Part shown: piece after piece, positions 1 to 9,062 of the stretch
Layout: each line of letters starts with the position of its first letter
Position numbering within the stretch: the stretch's first letter is position 1
NCBI RefSeq assembly: GCF_014384765.1
Contig: NZ_JACRSP010000001.1
Span: 62,001-126,000, forward strand
Direction of reading: 5' to 3'
Length of the DNA stretch: 64,000 nt
From: Feifania hominis
GTDB lineage: Bacteria; Bacillota; Clostridia; Oscillospirales; Feifaniaceae
The notes under the pieces: model-generated
The model's input: the letters and a program-made list of their open reading frames with translations, nothing else
The model's database searches: none
What the model was told of the DNA's origin: nothing
Translations under genes and position numbers: made by a program

Positions 1-319
1 TGTCAACGCCGAATCCGCCGGTCAGGGGCTTTTCACAGATGATGTGTTTGCCGGCGTTTGCCGCCTGCACGCAGAAATCGGCGTGGAGCACATTGGGGAC
101 ACAGATGTCGACAACATCGATCTCCGGATCGGCGATCATCTCTTCAAAATCACGGTAGACACGCCCAATGCCGAATTTTTTTGCATACTCTTCTGCATTG
201 TCCTTGGCGGTAATGCCAACAACCTCCATTTTGACGTCCCCCGACACGCGCCGGTAGGCGTCGAGGTGAATGTTGGAAACAAATCCGGCGCCCACCACGC
301 CAACTTTCAGTGTTTTCAT
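1..319 (-). CDS. Gfo/Idh/MocA family oxidoreductase (N-terminal part, cut by window edge)
   Basis: Only the first 106 codons are in the window; the gene runs off the left edge. The start at 319 is preceded by an AGGAGGT ribosome binding site. The protein opens with MKTLKVGVVGAGFVSNIH, the dinucleotide-binding GxGxxx loop of a Rossmann fold, and reaches the family-typical CEKPL motif (here HIICEKPLTGG) that places the catalytic lysine. The family catalyses NAD(P)-dependent oxidation or reduction of sugars, inositols and related polyols in the cytoplasm. It is divergent from the liv-type transporter, separated by about 520 bases, and could act on an imported or derived carbohydrate; that link is inference. 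The C-terminal substrate domain is not visible, so the substrate cannot be called. Confidence 0.88.
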   Translation of the reverse strand, partial: MKTLKVGVVGAGFVSNIHLDAYRRVSGDVKMEVVGITAKDNAEEYAKKFGIGRVYRDFEEMIADPEIDVVDICVPNVLHADFCVQAANAGKHIICEKPLTGGFGVD

Positions 320-842
320 GCACGCGACCTCCTATGTTTCAAAATTCACAAAAGCCAGACACTTTGACAGCTGATTCCTGTCTAATTTATCTTAACATGC
401 AAAAAAGCGGGGCGCCTATGTAAATAGAACGGAGAGCATTGCAAATTCTGATTTTCTGCCTCAAGTTTTTTCTTCCGATATAGAGAGGGAGTGATCTGCC
501 CCGCCTGGAACTGCCGAAAGAGGGAAAAAACACATGCTTTTTATCGAAATGGCTGCCGGCGGCGGACTGAAAAGAACACGAAATTGTTAAATTGGAACAG
601 AAAAATCATTATTTGCAATGATGGAGAGGAAATTAACACTGTAGCTACATCTGCCAATAATGTTACCATTAACCATATAGAATCTGGTCAAGTTGACGGT
701 GCGTGAAAATTGACATGGAGAGAGTTGTTTCGGAGTTTTACAGTGAGTCTGCCCACCGCGGTTTTAAGGACATTGGTGAAATGCTGATGTTTTTAAAATA
801 GACAACATCTTAGAATCTTTTAGGGACGAAAGGAGCAAAACC
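320..842. other. intergenic region between divergent oxidoreductase and liv operon
   Basis: No convincing gene lies in this 523-base stretch, which is more AT-rich than its surroundings and must hold the divergent promoters. Visible elements are GACAG-N7-CTGTC (370-386 region), an imperfect inverted repeat ATCATT...AATGAT near 605-622, and a TAGAAT hexamer at 811-816 that could be a -10 box but has no good -35 partner. Short reading frames here (for example 491-706 and a 28-codon one from 714) have no homology signal that I recognise. The inverted repeats could be operators for the AraC regulator at 5592-6464, which is a guess. Confidence 0.4.
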
Positions 843-2057
843 ATGAAAAAACTATTGGCACTTCTCCTCGCAATTGTTCTCTGCTTCAGTTTGGCTGCCT
901 GTAACAAAACACCGGCCAGCGACGATCCGGGCAATACGGGGAATGAAGGGGACAACAACGATCCCGGTACGACGACCACAGGCGAACCTTTGAAGATCGG
1001 AATTCTCACGGCCCTTACCGGCGCAAGCAAAGAGACGGGAGATCGCACAAGACGCGCGACGGAACTCGCTGTTGAGGAGATCAACGCAAACGGCGGCGTT
1101 CTGGGTCAGGATGTGGAGCTTGTCTACTTTGATGTGGGCGCGGACCAGCAGAGCTTCATCAATGCGCTGCAGGCGGCTGTGAACACAGAGGGGATCAGCG
1201 CGACCATCGGCTACTCCAACAGTACGCTGACCGTCGCGGGCTCGGAGATCATCCGGGAATCCGAAATCCCCAATATCACACTGGGCAACAGCTCCGGTAT
1301 CATTGCGCTGGAGAATCCCTACCTCTGGCAGTGCCGTCTGCCCGACACCATCACAACGGAAATTCTCGCGAAGATCCACTTTGAAACCTATGGCGTCCAA
1401 AACCCCTGCATCATCTGGATGACCGAGGCTGCCGGCCAGAGCCAGCACGATACCTATGTCAAGACGATGGAGAGCCTCGGCGGCAAGATTGCGGGCGATT
1501 TCGGATTTGACAGAACGACCACGTCCGACTTTACGCCGATCATGACCCAGGTCATGGCCACGGAGAACGACGGCCTTGCCATTTTCTGCACCAACCAGCA
1601 GGACGGCGTTCTGCTTGCTGAGACGGTTAAGAACTTCGGCTATGACAAACCAGTTGCCACCTCCTCCGGAAACCTCTCCTATGCCTTTGTCGATGTTCTG
1701 ACCGACGGCGCAGGCGAGGGATGGTTTGGAATCTCGGAGTTTAATCTCGATGCGGACACGCCCGGACTGCAGGATTACATCACAGACGTAATGGCGAGAG
1801 GTTCTGCGGAACTTGGGCGCCCGAGCTGGTCTGAAACTGCGAACTATGATGCGGTTTACTATCTCGCAGCTGCGGCCGAAAAAGCGGGCTCTGCCGATCC
1901 CGAGTCGATCAACGAGGGCCTCAGCCAGCTTTCCGATGAGCAGGGCAAGATGACCAGCTACAGCTACCACGACGACCACTCTCTGGCGAACTACGGATGG
2001 ATTGCCGAAATTAAAGGCGGCGAAATCAACTTCGGAGAGCAGGTATTCAGAGACTAA
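843..2057 (+). CDS. livK: branched-chain amino acid type ABC transporter substrate-binding lipoprotein
   Basis: This 404-residue protein has a lipoprotein signal (MKKLLALLLA..., lipobox LAAC with the acylated Cys at 20), a low-complexity Gly/Asp/Thr linker to about residue 48, then a type I periplasmic-binding fold (Peripla_BP_6) starting LKIGILTALTGASKETG. It would be tethered to the outer face of the membrane and hand ligand to the permeases LivH/LivM encoded next. AAAGGAGC precedes the ATG. The family binds Leu/Ile/Val but also amides, urea and aromatic compounds, so the ligand is not settled; nearby dehydrogenases and a Gfo/Idh oxidoreductase leave a non-amino-acid ligand open. Gene symbol is by operon order. 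Confidence 0.85.
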   Translation: MKKLLALLLAIVLCFSLAACNKTPASDDPGNTGNEGDNNDPGTTTTGEPLKIGILTALTGASKETGDRTRRATELAVEEINANGGVLGQDVELVYFDVGADQQSFINALQAAVNTEGISATIGYSNSTLTVAGSEIIRESEIPNITLGNSSGIIALENPYLWQCRLPDTITTEILAKIHFETYGVQNPCIIWMTEAAGQSQHDTYVKTMESLGGKIAGDFGFDRTTTSDFTPIMTQVMATENDGLAIFCTNQQDGVLLAETVKNFGYDKPVATSSGNLSYAFVDVLTDGAGEGWFGISEFNLDADTPGLQDYITDVMARGSAELGRPSWSETANYDAVYYLAAAAEKAGSADPESINEGLSQLSDEQGKMTSYSYHDDHSLANYGWIAEIKGGEINFGEQVFRD

Positions 2058-2078
2058 TCAGGATCTGAAAAGAAGAGA

Positions 2079-2114
2079 ATCGGGGCTTCAGAACGGATGT
2101 TTTGAAGCCCCGAT
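2079..2114 (+). other. intercistronic stem-loop between livK and livH
   Basis: A perfect 12-bp inverted repeat (ATCGGGGCTTCA at 2079-2090 and its complement at 2103-2114, 12-base loop) sits 22 bases after the livK stop. No T-run follows, so it is unlikely to be a simple terminator. Stem-loops in this position commonly protect the binding-protein mRNA from 3' decay and let it accumulate above the permease message. Confidence 0.6.
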
Positions 2115-2153
2115 AATGTAGAGACCAAAAATAGAGAGGAGTAGCTTGTTGCT

Positions 2154-3026
2154 ATGGGGATGTTTCTTTCGTTGACCGGCAGCGGCCTTGCAATGGGAAT
2201 GATATATGCCATGCTGTCTGTCGGTTTGCTGCTGCTGATTCGCTCTGTCGGCGTCACCAACTATGCGCAGGGCGATCTGCTCGCACTCGGCGCCTTTACG
2301 GCGTTCTTCTTGATGGACCGTCTGAACTTAAACGGGCTGCCGATGATTTTGCTGATGATTGTCCTGTTTGCCTGTTTTGGAACGACGTTCATGTTCACCT
2401 GTTACTACCCTCTTCGAAAAACAAAGTGGAACCAGGCAATCATGGTGTGTACTCTGGGCGCGGGCATGGTTATCCAGGAGGTCTGCCTGCTTGTCTGTGG
2501 TTCCATGGTCAAGCCGATGGAGCCGATCATTCCCGGCACGTTGACCATAGGTTCTTTTGTTCTTCAGTGGCAGTATATTGTTGTCTTTTTTGTAAGTCTG
2601 TTGGTCATGGTCGCGGTGTATCTTCTGTTTGACAAGCTCTACGCGGGCCGCGCCATGCTCGCCGCGGCACAGAACAGCTATGCGGCCAATCTGATCGGCA
2701 TTCCGTCCATTTTGACAACGCTTGGTACATACATCATCGTCATGATGATCGTGGGATTTGCGGGCTATCTGGTGGCGCCGATTTTCCTTGTGAGAACAAC
2801 GCTCAACTCCCTTCAGTCCAAGGCCTTTGCCTCGATGGTCCTCGGCGGCTTTGGCAGCGTGAAAGGAGCTGTGATCGGCAGTCTGATGATTGGCCTGATC
2901 GAGTCCTACAGCACCTATTTTACAACCGTATACAAGGATGTCATTGTCTTCGGCGTGTTGCTTTTGACCCTTTTGATCAGACCGCAGGGGATCTTCGGTG
3001 AAATCCAACTCAAAGAGAAAGCGTGA
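2154..3026 (+). CDS. livH: branched-chain amino acid type ABC transporter permease LivH
   Basis: This is a 290-residue integral membrane protein of the LivH family (BPD_transp_2), with about eight hydrophobic segments. Family features include NYAQGDLLALGAF near residue 40 and GGFGSVKGAVIGSLMIG near the C-terminus, which corresponds to the loop that contacts the ATPase. It pairs with LivM to make the membrane channel. The ATG follows GAGAGGAGTAGC. It lies 96 bases after livK across a stem-loop and 10 bases before livM, so it is surely co-transcribed. Confidence 0.88.
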   Translation: MGMFLSLTGSGLAMGMIYAMLSVGLLLLIRSVGVTNYAQGDLLALGAFTAFFLMDRLNLNGLPMILLMIVLFACFGTTFMFTCYYPLRKTKWNQAIMVCTLGAGMVIQEVCLLVCGSMVKPMEPIIPGTLTIGSFVLQWQYIVVFFVSLLVMVAVYLLFDKLYAGRAMLAAAQNSYAANLIGIPSILTTLGTYIIVMMIVGFAGYLVAPIFLVRTTLNSLQSKAFASMVLGGFGSVKGAVIGSLMIGLIESYSTYFTTVYKDVIVFGVLLLTLLIRPQGIFGEIQLKEKA

Positions 3027-3036
3027 GGGAGGAAAG

Positions 3037-4062
3037 ATGAAGAAGAGTATTTTAAAATCCAACACGCTGCTGAAGCTGTTTTTGGTCCTTGTTGCCATAG
3101 CGGCCATCGTGCTGCTCTCCAAACAGTGCAACAACTATCAGCTGACGATTGTAAACTCCGCCATTATTTATTTTATCTCGGCAATGGGCTATACGGTCAT
3201 GCTCGGAATGGGCGGCATGATGCCGATGGCGACGGTCACGTTTATGGGCTTCGGCGCGTTTTTCACGGCGCAGCTCTCGAAGAACTTCGGTCTGCCGACG
3301 CCGCTGGCGGGGCTTCTCGCCGTGGCGGGCGCAACCCTGATCGCCTACATCCTCTCCATCATGCTTGTGCGCCTTTCCAGCTATTATTTTGTGTTTGGTA
3401 CCATTGGCCTGTGCAACATGATGGCAACGGTTTTTCAGAATTACAAACCGCTTACAAACGGCGCGGACGGCATCAACGGCATACCCAAGCTCGAGCTTTT
3501 CGGGTTCCAGTTCCGCTCGCTGAGCGACTGGTGCCTGCTTCTCTCAGGCATTGCGCTGATCATTATGTTTATTGTGTCCCGAATTCGCAAGAGCTCTCTC
3601 GGAAGAAGCCTGATGTCCATTCGGGACAATGCGGTGGCGGCGGAAACACTGGGAGTCAACATCCGCAGGACCAAGAGAATTGCCTTTACGATCGGCTCGA
3701 TGTTTTCGGCGATTGCCGGAATGCTGGTGGCGTACCACAACGGCGTTGTGAGCGCATCGCTCTTCACGTTTAACGTGCAGCAGAATCTGCTCATGATGGT
3801 GATGCTCGGCGGCATCAACAGCACGGTGGGTGCGCTCGGCGGCGCATTTCTCATTCAGTTTATGCCGGAAATGCTGCGGCCGATTCAGGAGTATATGCGC
3901 CTGATTCAGGGCATCATGCTGATTTTGCTGATGATATTCATGCCGATGGGCATTCACGGATTGATCAAAACAGCATATGAAAAACTGAAAGGTAAGATCA
4001 TGGTGAAAAAGGAGGTGAGCCGCGTTGAAAGCGAAGAACGCACAGGAGCTTTTAAGAGCTGA
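3037..4062 (+). CDS. livM: branched-chain amino acid type ABC transporter permease LivM
   Basis: LivM-family permease of 341 residues. I chose the ATG at 3037 because GGGAGGAAAG lies directly upstream; an in-frame start 39 bases earlier lies inside livH and has no ribosome binding site. It has a hydrophobic segment near residues 8-28, then eight or so further membrane spans, including the conserved stretch NGADGINGIPKL (about 140-151) and the ATPase-contact region with SIRDNAVAAETLGVN. Its last 38 bases overlap the livG start, indicating translational coupling. Confidence 0.87.
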   Translation: MKKSILKSNTLLKLFLVLVAIAAIVLLSKQCNNYQLTIVNSAIIYFISAMGYTVMLGMGGMMPMATVTFMGFGAFFTAQLSKNFGLPTPLAGLLAVAGATLIAYILSIMLVRLSSYYFVFGTIGLCNMMATVFQNYKPLTNGADGINGIPKLELFGFQFRSLSDWCLLLSGIALIIMFIVSRIRKSSLGRSLMSIRDNAVAAETLGVNIRRTKRIAFTIGSMFSAIAGMLVAYHNGVVSASLFTFNVQQNLLMMVMLGGINSTVGALGGAFLIQFMPEMLRPIQEYMRLIQGIMLILLMIFMPMGIHGLIKTAYEKLKGKIMVKKEVSRVESEERTGAFKS

Positions 4063-4787
4063 GGAACTGACCATTACATTTGGCGGACTCACAGCGGCTG
4101 ACCACGTCTCTTTCCATGTGGCTTCGGGTGAGATCATGGGCCTGATTGGCCCGAACGGCGCCGGCAAAACCACACTGCTGAATCTCATCAGCGGCATTTA
4201 TCAGTGCGACTCGGGCAAGGTGTACCTGGATGGCCGGGACGTGACAAAGGTACCCTCTCACAACCGGGCCAGAATGGGCCTTGGCAGAACATTTCAAACG
4301 CCCCGTTTCCTGCACCGCTCCTCCATTCGTGACAACCTGATGCTCGGCACAGACCTCGGCAGCCAAATCGGCTTTTTCAAATCTTTCATGGGCAAGCAGA
4401 ACCTCGAATTTGAGCAGGAGGTCGAAGAGCTCATGGAGTATGCGGGCTTTGCAATCGATTGGCACAGCGACATCAACGCGCTTCCCTTTGGCCAGAGAAA
4501 GCGCCTTGAGATTGTGCGCTCGCTGCTTGCGCATCCGAAAGTGCTGCTTGTCGACGAGCCGGCGGCCGGGTTGAACACAAAGGAGCTCCAGTATGCAGAA
4601 AATCTCCTGCGATACGCGGTGAGCAAGGGAATTGGCGTTGTTCTCATCGAGCATCAGATGGATCTTGTCATGAATGTCTGCGACAGGATCATCGTGCTCA
4701 ATTTCGGCAAGCTGATTGCCGAGGGGACCCCGAAAGAGATCGCGTCGAACCCGGCGGTCATAGAAGCCTATTTGGGGAGGAAGAGTC

Positions 4788-4801
<14 letters not shown>
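4025..4801 (+). CDS. livG: branched-chain amino acid type ABC transporter ATP-binding protein LivG
   Basis: ABC ATPase of 258 residues. Walker A is GPNGAGKT (residues 42-49), Walker B with catalytic Glu is VLLVDEP, and the signature motif is the LivG-type variant PFGQRKRLE instead of LSGGQ. The H-loop is LIEHQMD. Translation starts at a TTG (4025) eight bases after AAAGGAGG, inside the end of livM, which makes its translation dependent on livM. It dimerises with LivF to power transport. Confidence 0.88.
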
Positions 4802-5531
<730 letters not shown>

Positions 5532-5543
5532 TCCACTCAGAGT

Positions 5544-5579
5544 ACAGAAAGCGGGCGACATTTGTCGCCCGCTTTCTGT
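5544..5579. terminator. probable bidirectional terminator between livF and the AraC gene
   Basis: A perfect 17-bp inverted repeat (ACAGAAAGCGGGCGACA, 2-base centre, complement at 5563-5579) lies between convergent livF and the AraC-family gene. The downstream T-run is short on both strands, but the A/T-rich ends of the stem supply TTTCTGT. Position and strength fit a shared terminator. Confidence 0.65.
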
Positions 5580-5591
5580 TCGCCAATGGCA

Positions 5592-6464
5592 TCACCGATA
5601 TTGCTTGTCCTTGAGATCTGCAAAATATTTTTGGGGGGAAACGTGATACTTTTTTAGAAAACAACGGTAAAAACAGGAGTAGTCGCTAAAGCCGCATTGC
5701 TCTGCTGCGCTGCTGAAAGTAACACCGGAGCGGATGAGATTTTCCGCAATTTCCAAGCGCTTATTGATGATATACTGATAAGCTGTACTGCCGGTAAGAT
5801 CCTTGAAAAAGCGCATGACGCTGTATTTGTTCATACAGACATAATTTGCAATATCGTTGATGGAAATGGGGGAGTCAATGTTTTCAATGATATATTGTTC
5901 GATCATGTTGAGCAGCTGAATTGGCTGGAGCCTGGCGGTAGGCGCGGTCGAATTCTCGTCGTAGAACAGCTCTGCTATTTTTACAAAGAGCTCTGAGAGA
6001 TAGATGTCCGACAGCACCTCGTACCCGAACGGATGCTCCTGGTAGACGGTGAGAATCTTGCCCAGAAGCATGCGGATCTGGCTTTGGACATAGTAGGGAA
6101 ATCGGTAAATTTCCAGGGTGCTCTGTTTAAAGCACACAGAGAAGTCTATGCCTCCCCGTGAAAGATCGTCCAGTGTCTTCTGCTTGATCTGCAGAGTGAT
6201 GCGCTCATAGAGTGTGTTGGGATTGAGCAGATGGGGGCCATGCTTTTCATAGGCACGTATAAATACCATATCTCCCGGCTTGAGTTTAAAAACACCGGAC
6301 GGAATCTGATAGGCGACGCTGCCGTCTACAATGAAAACCAGCTCATGAAAATCATGGCAGTGCAGATGCAGATTCTGTTCGTTTTTTCCTGAGAGATACC
6401 GAATCGAGAACTTTTCCAGAAGAGATTCGTTGTATTTTATCAATTCCGATTTTTGTAAACGCAT
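5592..6464 (-). CDS. AraC family transcriptional regulator with cupin sensor domain
   Basis: The 290-residue protein has an N-terminal cupin-like sensor (about residues 25-140, with HLHCHDFHELVFIVDG and a KPGDMVFIRAYEKHGP strand) and a C-terminal double helix-turn-helix DNA-binding domain (about 190-290, with the AraC hallmark FYRCFLKKYHVSPQKY). Histidines in the cupin suggest a sugar- or metal-dependent sensor. AAAGGGACGAGG precedes the start. It sits between the transporter operon and the dehydrogenase pair and is the obvious candidate to regulate one or both; the ligand is unknown. Confidence 0.85.
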   Translation of the reverse strand: MRLQKSELIKYNESLLEKFSIRYLSGKNEQNLHLHCHDFHELVFIVDGSVAYQIPSGVFKLKPGDMVFIRAYEKHGPHLLNPNTLYERITLQIKQKTLDDLSRGGIDFSVCFKQSTLEIYRFPYYVQSQIRMLLGKILTVYQEHPFGYEVLSDIYLSELFVKIAELFYDENSTAPTARLQPIQLLNMIEQYIIENIDSPISINDIANYVCMNKYSVMRFFKDLTGSTAYQYIINKRLEIAENLIRSGVTFSSAAEQCGFSDYSCFYRCFLKKYHVSPQKYFADLKDKQYR

Positions 6465-6543
6465 TGATAACCTCGTCCCTTTTAGCTTGATTTAGATAGT
6501 GAATACGTAATGATGCAATAAAAACCGAGCTTATATATATTTA

Positions 6544-6585
6544 AGAAAGGATTGCTGACTGCATATACAGACAACAATCCTTTCT
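6544..6585 (-). terminator. terminator after the tandem dehydrogenases
   Basis: On the minus strand AGAAAGGATTG (6575-6585) pairs perfectly with CAATCCTTTCT (6544-6554), and the hairpin is followed by TAAATATATATA. It lies about 65 bases past the stop of the dehydrogenase gene at 6650 and upstream of the AraC gene. Confidence 0.6.
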
Positions 6586-6649
6586 GTGGTTGGGATACGG
6601 TTACTCTTTCGATATTATGTTTTTCAATTTATTGCGACGGGAAAACAGA

Positions 6650-7696
6650 TCACGGCGTCATCATGATTTTGAGGGCCTTTTTCTGTTCGACCATGTCGCA
6701 GGCCTCGTTGACCTCGTCGAGTTTCATGTAGTGGGAAATGACCGCGTCAAAGTCGAGCTTGCCATCCTGATACAGATCCAGCATCGTCACGTAGGCGGGC
6801 ATGGAATACCCCTGAATGGTCTTGATGACGTTCTCGTTGCGCACGAAGTTCCAGGGGCGGAAGCTGACCGTTTTGCCCTCAAAGCCGCTGCCGGCGATGA
6901 TGCAGGTACCGCTGACCGCGAGAGAGTGAATGGCGTTCTCAACGCCGCCCACCTTGCCGGTGACTTCAATGGTATAATCGGCGCCGTGTCCGTCGGTCAA
7001 TTCAAGGATTTTTGCGACAGCATCCTCCTTGTCAGCCATGATCACATCGGTTGCGCCGAGCCGCTTGGAGGCCTCCAGACGCTCCTCGTCGTCGCTCAAG
7101 CCGACCATGATGATCTTCCGCGGCGAGGTCATTTTGACGGTCTGCACGCAGAGCTGACCGCAGGACCCCGGGCCGAAAATGGCAACAATACTGCCGGGCT
7201 GAATGTTGGTATCGTAGACCGCGGTCACGGCCAGAGCGGCGTTTTCAATCAGCGGCACATGTTTAAAAGGCATGAAATCGGGCACGTGCCCGAGAGATTC
7301 CTGGTGGATTGCGGCGTATTCGGCAAAGCCGCCGTTGCGGTCGATGCCCCAGTGAATCCAGTGGGTGCACTTTCTGCCCGCAATGCATTCGCGGCAGACA
7401 CCGCAATACAGGGAGTGCGTCTCGCGAATGCGCTCGCCGACCTTGAATTTGGATACCTGAGAGCCAACTTCCACCACGGTGCCGCAGAACTCGTGCCCCG
7501 GAATCAGCGGGGGAATCACAGGGCCATGACGCCCCATAAACGTGTTGTTGCGAATCGCGACGTCGGTGCCGCAGAGTCCGATGGTATCGACTTTCATGAG
7601 TACATCGAGCGGTCCGAGCTCCGGAATGGGAACCTGTTTTACAACGTACTTTTTGGTTTCGTCAACCTTGACGGCGGCTTTCATCGTTCCGGTCAT
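6650..7696 (-). CDS. zinc-dependent medium-chain alcohol/polyol dehydrogenase (copy 1)
   Basis: MDR-superfamily dehydrogenase of 348 residues. Catalytic zinc ligands are visible as Cys42 (GLCGTD) and His68-Glu69 (GHE). A structural-zinc lobe has four cysteines at 98, 101, 104 and 110; the last gap is five residues rather than the usual seven. The cofactor loop is FGPGSCGQL, and an aspartate/glutamate at the end of the next strand would decide NAD versus NADP. It oxidises a secondary alcohol or polyol. AAAGGAG lies nine bases before the ATG. It is 26 bases downstream of, and strongly similar to, the gene at 7723-8769; the two look like a recent duplication. Substrate is not predictable from sequence. 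Confidence 0.86.
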   Translation of the reverse strand: MTGTMKAAVKVDETKKYVVKQVPIPELGPLDVLMKVDTIGLCGTDVAIRNNTFMGRHGPVIPPLIPGHEFCGTVVEVGSQVSKFKVGERIRETHSLYCGVCRECIAGRKCTHWIHWGIDRNGGFAEYAAIHQESLGHVPDFMPFKHVPLIENAALAVTAVYDTNIQPGSIVAIFGPGSCGQLCVQTVKMTSPRKIIMVGLSDDEERLEASKRLGATDVIMADKEDAVAKILELTDGHGADYTIEVTGKVGGVENAIHSLAVSGTCIIAGSGFEGKTVSFRPWNFVRNENVIKTIQGYSMPAYVTMLDLYQDGKLDFDAVISHYMKLDEVNEACDMVEQKKALKIMMTP

Positions 7697-7722
7697 TTGA
7701 TACAGCTCCTTTCATTGTTACC

Positions 7723-8769
7723 TCAGGGATTCAGCATAATTTTAACGGCCTGCTTGGCTTCAACCAGGTCGCATGCTTCGTTGACTTGGTCAAGCGGCAT
7801 ATACCGGGTAATCACCGAGTCAAAATCCAGTTTCCCGGATTTGTACAGATCGAGCATGGTGACATAGGCCAGACCATTGTAGCCCTGGATGGTCTTGATG
7901 ACGTTTTCGTTGCGGACAAAATTCCAGGGCTTGAAGTGAACGGGTTTCCCCTCAAAGCCGCTGCCGGCCACGATGCAGGTGCCGCTGACGGCAAGAGAGT
8001 GAATGGCATTTTCCACAGCGGCGGATTTGCCCGTGACCTCGATCGCGAAATCGGCGCCGTGGCCGTCTGTGAGTTCCATGATCTTTTTGACCGGGTCCTC
8101 AGCGTCGGCGTTGATCGCGTCGGTTGCGCCGAGCTCAAGAGACTTTTTGAGACGCTGCTCATCATCCCCGAGGCCGACCATAATCAGGCGAAGAGGGGAT
8201 GCCATGCTCACCGTTTGCACAAGCAGCTGACCGCAGGAGCCGGGGCCGAAAATGGCGACTGTGCTGCCGGCGGCGATCCCGTTTTGCGTGGCGATGCGAA
8301 CCGCCATCGCGGCGTTTTCAGTCAGGGGCGCATGCCTGTAGGGCAGAAAATCGGGAAGAGGAAACAGCGACTGCTCATGAATGGCCGCATACTGCGCAAA
8401 ACCGCCGTTTTTGTCAATGCCCCAGTGAACCCAGTGCGTGCATTTTCTGCCCGCGATGCACTCGCGGCAGACGCCGCAGTACAGCGAGCGCCGTTCAAAT
8501 ACTTTGTCGCCCACCTTGAATCGGGAGACGGCAGGGCCAACATCCACGACCTCGCCGGTAAACTCGTGCCCCGGAATCAGCGGCGGCTTTACCGGGCCGT
8601 GCCGCCCCATAAACGTGTTGTTGCGAATGGCGACATCTGTGCCGCAGAGCCCGATGGTATGCACTTTCACCAGTACGTCCAGCGGGCCGAGTTCGGGAAT
8701 GGGTACCTCGGTTACCACATACCTCTTCTGCTCGTCGACCTTGACGGCCGCTTTCATCATACCTTTCAT
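7723..8769 (-). CDS. zinc-dependent medium-chain alcohol/polyol dehydrogenase (copy 2)
   Basis: Also 348 residues once started at 8769, where GGGAGGTGCGCAA precedes the ATG; an open extension upstream to 8913 has no such signal and would add 48 residues absent from the paralogue. It shares with copy 1 the zinc ligands GLCGTD and GHE, the short four-cysteine lobe YCGVCRECIAGRKC, and the FGPGSCGQL nucleotide loop; most of the chain aligns without gaps. Differences concentrate in the middle of the cofactor domain and near the substrate pocket. It is first in a two-gene minus-strand operon. The two enzymes may act on related substrates or form hetero-oligomers, which is inference. Confidence 0.86.
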   Translation of the reverse strand: MKGMMKAAVKVDEQKRYVVTEVPIPELGPLDVLVKVHTIGLCGTDVAIRNNTFMGRHGPVKPPLIPGHEFTGEVVDVGPAVSRFKVGDKVFERRSLYCGVCRECIAGRKCTHWVHWGIDKNGGFAQYAAIHEQSLFPLPDFLPYRHAPLTENAAMAVRIATQNGIAAGSTVAIFGPGSCGQLLVQTVSMASPLRLIMVGLGDDEQRLKKSLELGATDAINADAEDPVKKIMELTDGHGADFAIEVTGKSAAVENAIHSLAVSGTCIVAGSGFEGKPVHFKPWNFVRNENVIKTIQGYNGLAYVTMLDLYKSGKLDFDSVITRYMPLDQVNEACDLVEAKQAVKIMLNP

Positions 8770-9007
8770 TTGCGCACCTCCCAATTTCGAGTTGCCGCGA
8801 TACCGGGAAACGAGCCAATGAGATGCATTGCAGATTGTAGAGAGCCCTGCGAAAACCTTGCAAATACTGACGTGTGTGGAAAACCCGGTATTGAGGCATT
8901 GCGATTGTTTCATTGAATTTATAATACTGAAATTTAAAAAGCAGATACAGTGTTATTGTTGGTTGCGAGATTGCAATAAGTGCGTAATCGCAAGGGGCAT
9001 GAGCATG

Positions 9008-9043
9008 AAAAAACGGGCTCGTATCGCATGATACGAGCCCGCT
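9008..9043 (-). terminator. terminator of the M20 dipeptidase gene
   Basis: On the minus strand CGGGCTCGTATC and GATACGAGCCCG (9030-9041 and 9014-9025) form a perfect 12-bp stem with a four-base loop followed by TTTTTTC, about 20 bases past the stop at 9063. Confidence 0.85.
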
Positions 9044-9062
9044 TTATGGCGGCGTATTCTCT

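Noticed and set aside
491..809. Short frames in the 320-842 intergenic region, including a 28-codon frame from 714
   Set aside because: No recognisable protein features or good ribosome binding site; the sequence is AT-rich and more likely regulatory.
852..1979. Long reading frame on the minus strand opposite livK
   Set aside because: It is antisense to a clear lipoprotein gene, has no ribosome binding site and reads as Arg/Gly/Val-rich shadow sequence. The same applies to other long antisense frames, for example 33792-35165, 37358-38746 and 60350-62143.
8770..8913. 48-codon N-terminal extension of dehydrogenase copy 2
   Set aside because: Paralogue lacks it and a clear GGGAGGT site precedes the ATG at 8769.
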